Shown here one piece after another: positions 57,301-64,000 of a stretch of DNA of 64,000 bases (positions are counted from its first letter, which is position 1; each line of letters opens with the position of its first letter). The translations under genes were made by a program, and so were the position numbers. This DNA is from Adineta steineri (lineage: Eukaryota > Rotifera > Eurotatoria > Adinetida > Adinetidae). The notes beneath the pieces are model-generated. The model saw only the letters and a program-made list of their open reading frames with translations. It was not told where the DNA came from and searched no databases. Location of the stretch: positions 421,788 through 485,787 of the forward strand of contig CAJNOI010000013.1 of assembly GCA_905250115.1 (NCBI GenBank), written 5' to 3'.

Positions 57301-58865
57301 AAGAAATGAGTAAATTCATCTTGAGACATTGTAAAGAAAATAGAAATTTATAAGTCTAATCCTGACACAACATGTCATGTATAGATAAATGACTTTCATA
57401 AGCTATTGTCACTTATAAATTTACGCTGATATAACTGTGTTAAGTTGAGAAAGATTGATCTCATCTCTTGATGACCATGTATTTCTTTCTTCAGTTCAAA
57501 TTCAGACCACCTGTTTCATCGGGCAAAAATGTCAGTTTTACAAAAAAAGTATTGGTATCATTCTCGATGATATTTTACGTGACGAAATTCGACCGAATAT
57601 GACAATGACTGACCAAACAATACTGGTGAAAGTCATTGCTGCTTTAACGATGATTATGTTTGTTGGAGGTTTAATCAGTGGCGGATTTAGGGGGGGGCGA
57701 TGGGGGCGATCGCCCCCCCCTTCCGAATTTTTTTTTGATTTTTTACAGCAAAAATGAACGAAAAAATAGGTTCATACTACTTTGGTTGGACTCCAAAAAT
57801 AACTTTTAACCAAAATCGCCCCCCCAGGTATCGCCCCTCCATGCTCAAAAAAAAATCCCCCACCCCCTCCCCAGGTATCGTCCCTCCATACTCAAAAAAA
57901 AAAAAATCCCCCACCCCCTCCCCAGGTATCGTCTCTCCATACTCAAAAAAAAAAAAATTTCGCCCCCCCCTTCCGAAATCCTAGATCCGCCACTGGGTTT
58001 AATCAATAGTATTCTGTCTCTATTAACATTCCAAAATAAAGATTTACGACAAGTTGGATGTGGTATTTATCTCTTAGCATCATCAGTTACTTCTTTTCTT
58101 ACAATCAGCATGTTTACAGTGAAGTTTTGGTTTGTTGTTCTCACTCAAATGGATCTGTCGATTCGTCTTTCTGTTGTTCGAGGAGGTTGTGTATTGATTG
58201 AACCTCTTCTCAAGCTTTGCCTATATTTGGATGCTTGGCTCAATGCTTGTGTAGCTATCGAAAGAGCGATTCTCGTTTTCAAAGGAATCAACTTCAATAA
58301 ACAGAAAAGTCAACGCATAGCTCGATGGATAATTTTCATCTTACCATTCTGTATCATGGGTTCAATCATTCACGAACCTATCTACCGAGAATTGTATGAG
58401 ATAAACACAGAGACGAGCAAAGTGGATATCAATAGATGGTGTATAACTCGTTATTCTTCTTTTGTTCAACAATACAATACAATCATCTTATTTTTTCATC
58501 TTGTTGCTCCATGTGTTGTCAATCTTTGCTCTGCTTTATTCATCATATTCGGATCAGCCCGACAACGATCAACAGCGCAGACAAGACAAACTCTAAGAGA
58601 ACATATTTATAACCAATTTAATGAACACAAACAACTATTAATTAGTCCAATTATTCTTCTAATTTTGTCCTTACCCCGTTTGATTATGTCAATGTTATCT
58701 GAATGCGTCAATCCATCGAATCATCGATTGTTATTTATTTTTGGCTATTTCATTTCATTTACTCCATCAATGCTTATCTTTATTGTCTTTGTCCTTCCTT
58801 CGGAATTGTACAGAAAAACATTTCTGGAACCATTCAAACGATGGCGACGACTCATTCATCAATAA
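48380..58865 (+). CDS. Modular receptor: signal peptide, NHL propeller, four ectodomain repeats, 7TM domain (7TM exon carries a MITE)
   Basis: Exons: 48380-48443 (signal peptide MMWNIYIFIIILLFIHN), 48997-49887 and/or 51800-52690 (NHL), 54133-54519, 54756-55139, 55645-56031, 56521-56928, and 57495-58865. Every junction is phase 1. The four middle exons encode one repeated beta-rich domain of about 129-136 residues (YYEAIQVNV, GYYTF, NPxNPxENQ, FxVYLxxxxTYILVVTT, SGP). The last exon begins with a Cys-containing linker and encodes seven hydrophobic helices, with an AIERAI sequence at the end of helix 3 (DRY position), like rhodopsin-class receptors. The last exon is interrupted by a 320-bp MITE plus 8-bp duplication. 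Without those 328 bp the coding sum (one NHL exon) is 3564 nt, 1187 aa. As it stands, the allele is frameshifted unless the insert is spliced out. Confidence 0.7.
48997..49887 (+). other. NHL cassette exon 1 of the receptor
   Basis: 891 nt, phase 1 in and out. It begins AVSFKQPKFSPTATWDSNG and carries propeller blades IYVANRDNDTIVMW, LYVADAYNNRVQLF, LFIVDLANHRIVGS and MFVTDHGNHRIQKF. The intron upstream shares about 60 bp (from aaattaacaatttcatttcg to cttgtttttag) with the intron upstream of cassette 2. Confidence 0.8.
51800..52690 (+). other. NHL cassette exon 2 of the receptor
   Basis: Also exactly 891 nt and phase 1 in and out. It begins ALSFNQPKFCSTVTWNSNG and aligns to cassette 1 along its full length with many substitutions. 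It could replace cassette 1 or be spliced in series with it; both keep the frame. Confidence 0.8.
52691..54132. other. Long intron between the NHL cassettes and the ectodomain exons
   Basis: 1442 bp. A small acidic open piece at 53752-53797 was considered as an exon and rejected on phase. Nothing else seen. Confidence 0.5.
55217..55333 (+). repeat. Duplicated intron segment, left copy
   Basis: Near-identical to 56109-56225 (offset 892 bp), including gctttgtaagacgacatttg. With the flanking exons it shows a recent tandem duplication of one exon-intron unit. Confidence 0.85.
56109..56225 (+). repeat. Duplicated intron segment, right copy
   Basis: Partner of 55217-55333. Confidence 0.85.
57676..57995. 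mobile_element. hAT-type MITE inserted in the 7TM exon
   Basis: Begins cagtggcggatttagg and ends cctagatccgccactg, near-perfect inverted termini typical of hAT elements. Perfect 8-bp target duplications ggtttaat lie at 57668-57675 and 57996-58003. The interior is G/C homopolymer-rich and has a tandem repeat of about 55 bp (ccaggtatcgtc..ctccatactcaaaa) in two to three copies. No transposase. Confidence 0.93.
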
Positions 58866-58938
58866 TCCATGTTTCTTCATTATTTCAGAACTTTTCTAAT
58901 TTATTGATATAGTATTCGCTTCGATTTAACAATTAATC

Positions 58939-59008
58939 GAGGTTGTAGGTGTGGATGTGATAAAAGAACACCCACATCCACACTCACACCCACCCACACC
59001 CTCAAGAT
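58939..59008. repeat. TGTGGG-like inverted repeat, copy 8
   Basis: gaggttgtaggtgtggatgtg on the left, several ccacac/cacacc units on the right, ending cacaccctcaagat. Confidence 0.8.
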
Positions 59009-59679
59009 GGTTTCATCAAATTTGTCGTTAATTTATCTCAATTTCATAATCATTTATTTCACTGTAGAATAAAAACGATGATTACGATTGAAATTTTTCG
59101 AAACGCAAAAACTATATGAAAATTTAAAGTCCAGTCAATTCCATTAAAATATACTAAGGCTTGTTCAATTGAAAAACATTTCTTTTCTTTTCACTTTTGA
59201 GATCAATAAAATATTCTTTTCATGATTTCTCGTTTTATCTGATAAGACAATCTACTTGTATTTTAAAATTATGAAATTGTTTCGATAATCTTTTATTTTT
59301 CTTTCTGATTTCACAACGACTTTTAAATGTATAAATTATTGGTATTGTTTTTTCAATTATAAACTCTTTTATTTGTATCATAAAATCTTGGAGAAATTAG
59401 AAACATACAATGCCTTTCTCATTTCATATATATTTGACTTATTTCAATTTTTATCAAAGGATTCTTTTTAGTAATAATATGCGTTTAGAGAGAAATTGTC
59501 ATTTATAGTATTATTATTAACTCTATTTTTAAGAGATACTTCATGATTAAAATTAGAATTGTTATTATTCAGTCAATTACCATTGATCTTTCTTTCTCTA
59601 TGACAATAAAAACAACAGATATAATCATCATATTCTCTTCTAGTATGGAGATAAACAATCAACTGATATAAAATTTATC

Positions 59680-62600
59680 GATAAATGTTATATTGTTAAT
59701 ATATTCTTTACTAAATAATCCAATTTCGTTGGAAGAAAAAGAAATAATTTTTTATCTTGAAGTTGTTCATAATTATATTCAAATTTTGAAAGAATATTTT
59801 TCTTCAATAAAATATTAAAAGAAAGAAAAGACGTCATCAACTCAATTTTTCTAATGTAATCATGACGATGCTGTTTTCTATTCACAAAAGAAGTTAACTT
59901 TTCCTTGACATAATTATTTATTTAGATGTACTTTTTTGTGAAGCAACACAGTTTGTATTATTATGACTACAATAAACTACATGTGTTCATCAAGTCTCTG
60001 TTTCCATCGTTTCTTTTCTGAGGAAAAATCAAAAAGATTTTCCAACTAATTTCTTTCCTTTGAAGACAAAACACTTCATAGCAACACATATATAAAAGAA
60101 AAATAAAGGCAAAACATTTACTGGATGAATATTTTTCATTGAGAAAAATTACGTTAGAATGTGTTGTTATGATAAACAATTATTAAACTCATTTTAGAAT
60201 AGTGAAAAAAAACAGTTTGTTTTGTTCTCAATTCATACTATTATACCTAGATATCAATCGTATTTCTCACATTGATGAACAGAAACAGTACGGCAGAAGA
60301 ATAAATGTGAGATTTTTGAAATGTTGTTATACTGTATGTTATAGACACTCGAAAAATCCAAGTGCAGTGAGTTTGAGTTAAGAAGACTGTATAGTTTGTT
60401 TTAGTTTTCTTGTCTGATCAAATAGCTCATCTGATCATTCTCGGTTTAGATACTAATGATCGACTTTATTCTTCATGTTTGTCATCTTTATCTATTTTCC
60501 ATAGAACTTAAAAGATCTATTTATTAATATATTTGTTCTCAAATAACATTTAAACACAGGCATATCATCTTTCTGAACGGATAATATTTTTTTCAAAATA
60601 AAAAATAATCAAGACTCAGATCGATGGGTGAGTGTGTGATAAAACACCATCCACACTCATACTCAAGCATACTCGTCAATTGAAAATCCACTGTCATTAT
60701 AACCTAAAAGAAGTTAAATAAGTCTTTTCACGTTTGAAAAAAAACCATCTATTCTACAGTTATGTATGGGACATTCAAATACTGAAAGAAAGTAAAGACG
60801 TCATCAACTTTGTTCAGTAATTTTTCTAATGTAATTATGGAGATGCCGTTTTCCATCCACAAAAGGTTTACATAAGTTACTATCATTGTTTTTTTCACAG
60901 ACATGTACTTTTTCTTATTGTAACTATAACAAACCATGATCTTTTCATAAACTCTGTTTCTATCGTTTCTTTTAAAAAATAATCAAAAAGATTGTCCAAC
61001 TAACTTCATCTTCTGCTACATACATTATATATCACAGCAGCATAGAAACGAAGGAAAAGAAAAAAGAAAAGAAAAGCAAGTTACTAGTGGATAAATACTT
61101 TTTCTCGAGAAAAAAAGAGTTTAGAATGTGTTGTTATGATAAACAGTTATTAAACTCATTTTAGAATAGTGGAAAAAACTGTTTGTTTTTATGTATCTAA
61201 TAAATAGGATGTTTTGTTTTTCATTAATACTATCATACATAGACATGGATCCTAACTGTTTGGATCATTTTTATCTTGATGAAAACAAATATAATTATCT
61301 ATCCAATCACAGATAATAATATTCTTTCATCAATCAAAAATTGAAGAATAGCAATGACACTAGCGAGTAGCAAAAGAGGAGGATTGTGGAAATATTGTCA
61401 TACTCTATGTTAGAGTCAATTGAAAAATCCAAATCCAGTGAGTTTAAGTGTAAAACAGTATTCAATTTTCTTTGTTTCTCTTGTTAAATGAAAAATTTTA
61501 TCGGATTATTCTTCGTTTAGATATTTAAGATCGAGTTTATTTATTTATTTTCCATATAACACAAAAGCCTTGTTTGTGAATATATTTGTCTTTAAATAAT
61601 ATATAAACTTAGAAAAATCGTCTTTCTAAATGGATCAACTTTTTTCAAAATAAAAAAAGTCAAACTATTTTTTTATTAAATTGATGAAATAAAATGAGAA
61701 ACAGAAGTCATGAATATCTTTGAATTAGATTTATAAAGTGAATTGAGAAAAAAAATGAGAGAGAGAAAAAAGCAAAAAAAGAAATGTTTGTTTGTCAGAA
61801 ATAATCATATATCTTGTAGATTTGGATCATATTTTCAAACTTTGAAAGAATAGTTTTTCCTAATTTATTTCTCAACAAAACATCAGAAGAAAGAAAAGAC
61901 GTCATCAATTGCTTAATAGTTTTTCCAATGTAATCATGTCGATGCTCTTTTCTATTCACAAGAAGTTACCTATTTCTTGCCATAATTATTTATTTAGATA
62001 TACTTTTTCTTTTGTGCAGCAATATAGTTATTATTATTGTGATCATAACAGGCGTAGATGTTGTCACAAGCTGACTGTTTCCATCGTTTTTTTAGAATAA
62101 AAATCGAAAAGACTTTCCAACTAATTTTTTCTTCTTTTACATACAGAATACATAATACATCATAGCAACATACAAATGAAAGAAACAAAAAAAAGATAAG
62201 GCAAACATTTACTGAATGAATGTTTTTCATTGAGAAAGAAGAGAATTTTGAACGTGTTATTATGATAAACAATTATTTCACTAACTTTGGAATACTAAAA
62301 ATACTTTTTGTTTCGATTTATCTAATAAATACGATGTTTTGTTATTCATGAACACTATCATACATAGATATAGATCTCAACTGTTTGGATCATTTTTATA
62401 GTGATGAAGAAAAATATGTTTATCTATTGAATGACAAGTCATAATATCTTCTATCAATCAAAAATTGAAGAATAGAAAGAGCAATACAGAATAACAAAAG
62501 AAACGTTTTAAAAATGTTTCCATACTCCGTGTTAGAGTCAATTGAAAGATCTAAATCCAGTGCGTTTGAGTTTGGAGGATTATTCAGTTTTCTTTGTTCT

Positions 62601-62900
62601 ATATGAATGGCGTGAGAGTTGACTGATAATAACGATTTAATTTATTCATAAACACAATGAATTAAATTCTAATTAAATAATTCTTGTTTTTATAAGAAAA
62701 ACTTTATTTGCAACTAAATAATGAATATTTTCTTGTCAAATCCAATTTTTACTGAGCCGATTGTTTTGTATATTTTTTCATCTTTATATATTTTCTATAT
62801 AACAAAAAATGTTCTGTTTGTGGGTATATTTGTTTCTAAGTAACATATCAACAAAGAAAAATCGTCTTTCAAAAAGATGTATTTTTACAAAATTAAATAA
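59680..62900 (+). repeat. Degenerate tandem triplication, unit about 1.0-1.1 kb
   Basis: Three anchors recur in order. aaagacgtcatcaa appears at about 59828, 60795 and 61896. gttgttatgataaaca (third copy diverged) appears at about 60160, 61130 and 62250. A gagtcaattgaaaaatcc-type phrase appears at about 60340, 61410 and 62530. Spacing is about 970 then 1100 bp. No conserved ORF within the unit. Confidence 0.7.
60623..60667. repeat. TGTGGG-like inverted repeat, copy 9 (diverged)
   Basis: gatgggtgagtgtgtg and caccatccacactcatactc; the weakest member, recognised by arm composition and the CTCAAG edge. Confidence 0.5.
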
Positions 62901-63049
62901 AAGTCATGACTAGTTTTTCATTAGACGGATGAGATGAAAAAAAAAGAGAGAAAAAAAAGAAGAAAAAAAATAGTTTTTATCGCTCAACAGATTCTTTTTC
63001 TTTTTATTCACAGTTAAATTCATTTCATCAACTTGCAGTTTACTTGGTA

Positions 63050-63383
63050 ATGGCTTCAAAAAGAATTTGTTTATGGCTTGTATTTATGATAATTACGCAT
63101 TCGGTTGGACAAGATATGCGATCAGTCCGAATGTCTTCAATGCGCGAGTGGAAATTTCATTGTGCTAATACAACATGTTTGCCATTTCTCAATCTCATTA
63201 CGTCGACTATTATGAAGTGTCAAATGGCTTGTTTAGCTCAAATTTATTGTAGAGCAGCCAGTTTTCATCGATCAACTTCTAATTGTGAATTATTTACTGA
63301 TATGTCAAATGAAATTGCACACATGGTGACTGATATCGGCATTACTACTATGATTGTTATTGCGGGGACACGATCTCCATCTG
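63050..63383 (+). CDS. First exon of a secreted PAN/apple-like protein (gene continues beyond window)
   Basis: Starts at ATG 63050 with a signal peptide (ICLWLVFMIITHSVGQ). A Cys-containing domain follows: WKFHCANTTCLPFLNLI, KCQMACLAQIYCRAASFH, STSNCELFTD. The C-x(n)-C-x3-C-x4-C order and the AASF..xxxCxLF phrase fit PAN/apple domains, which bind proteins or carbohydrates. The exon probably ends at tctg|gtcagt in phase 1, the phase used throughout the neighbouring receptor gene, so this may be the 5' end of a related modular receptor. Confidence 0.65.
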
Positions 63384-64000
63384 GTCAGTATGAATATAGT
63401 AGATCTCGAAGGAAATCATATGACATATTTGAGAGAAAAAAATGTTTTCTTCTTTTGATAAGCTTTATTCATAATTAGCTTATTAATTAGGAATATGTAT
63501 GGAGATGGGTCATGTAATGATTCACTTTTTTATCGTCGTTGTAGCATCGGAAATATCGAATATAAACTATAAAATAGAAAACTAATGCATACATTCATAC
63601 CAGTTGATATAGAAATAATAAATTAAGGAGAGTTCAATTCACAATTAAGAAAAGGAAGGAAGCAAAATTTTTTTTGCTCATTCACTACTTATAATAGATA
63701 ATGAATGTTGAAGAAACGTTTTCTTTTTTTCTTTTCTTAACTTTACAATGAAACCTTCGTCATTTTCCGAATTAATAAGGAAGCATGAATAGATCAGAGA
63801 AACGTTTTATTATAAAGCAAGTGACAGCGTCGATGATTCCTTTTGCGCTTTGTTTCTAGTTTAAGTTAGATTAGACAAATATGTTTTGTAGTGTATCAAC
63901 TACATTAATTAGTGTAAGGATCTAACTGATAGAAATAATGAGTTTAGTATAATTCATCCTCGGTAGTAGTAGATATTGCAAATAACAGTTTATCTTGCTT
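63384..64000 (+). other. Probable intron of the PAN-domain gene
   Basis: AT-rich; no further exon recognised before the window ends. Confidence 0.4.

Larger units (their letters stand above)
59009..63049. other. Gene-poor region built of degenerate 1-kb tandem units
   Basis: No gene seen. Most of it is the three-unit repeat listed separately, plus one diverged TGTGGG-like hairpin. Simple A-rich and GAGA-rich tracts occur near 61740 and 62935. Confidence 0.55.

Noticed and set aside
57754..57984. Pro/Ser/Lys-rich ORF
   Set aside because: It is the translation of the homopolymer-rich interior repeat of the MITE.
9238..60667. CRISPR array from regularly recurring repeats
   Set aside because: The repeats are palindromic, kilobases apart, in a eukaryotic context and without cas genes.

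Overview
The window looks like nuclear DNA of a bdelloid rotifer (Rotaria/Adineta type). It is AT-rich, with many 45-60 bp GT-AG introns. Its gene families are ones I associate with bdelloids: NHL beta-propeller proteins, ADP-ribosyltransferase-TPR proteins, PAN-type secreted domains, a giant DUF3638 protein, and bacterial-like gene fragments. The species assignment is inference; I ran no search.

Layout. 2-7271 (+) is the 3' two-thirds of a T-type (Cav3) calcium channel, domains II-IV, with two alternative domain-II turret exons and a hAT-like MITE in one intron. 8313-9238 is a decayed non-LTR reverse transcriptase. 10593-19153 is an NHL cluster: two tandem copies of a minus-strand block [type II membrane NHL protein + ADP-ribosyltransferase/TPR protein] (the second TPR gene is a relic), a plus-strand NHL gene, and a truncated third NHL 3' end. 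20304-20975 is a small coiled-coil gene, possibly kizuna-like. 22963-25060 is a B-box/coiled-coil/NHL gene. 25807-27443 joins a 3'-truncated ethanolamine kinase to a 5'-truncated, stop-containing glutamate decarboxylase. 30510-34547 encodes an unrecognised protein of three tandem two-TM/Cys-rich ectodomain units. 34924-35409 (-) is a small three-exon membrane protein. 36499-37329 (-) is a bacterial-like fragment. 38292-47654 is one uninterrupted 3120-codon ORF with SecA/SF2-like motifs. 48380-58865 is a modular receptor: signal peptide, NHL propeller (two interchangeable 891-nt exons), four repeated ectodomain units, then a 7TM domain whose exon carries a hAT MITE. 59.7-62.9 kb is a degenerate three-unit tandem repeat. 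A PAN-like exon starts at 63050.

The most unusual feature is a dispersed family of at least nine short inverted repeats. Each has arms resembling TGTGGG and CCCACA, the hexamer I recall being reported as the bdelloid telomere repeat. They recur through the window. One lies exactly on the junction of the two truncated metabolic genes and another at the end of the retroelement relic, so they may mark old breakage/repair or insertion sites.

There is no operon logic. The recurring theme is surface and sensory proteins built from duplicated phase-compatible exons, interspersed with relics left by duplication, transposition and possible horizontal transfer.
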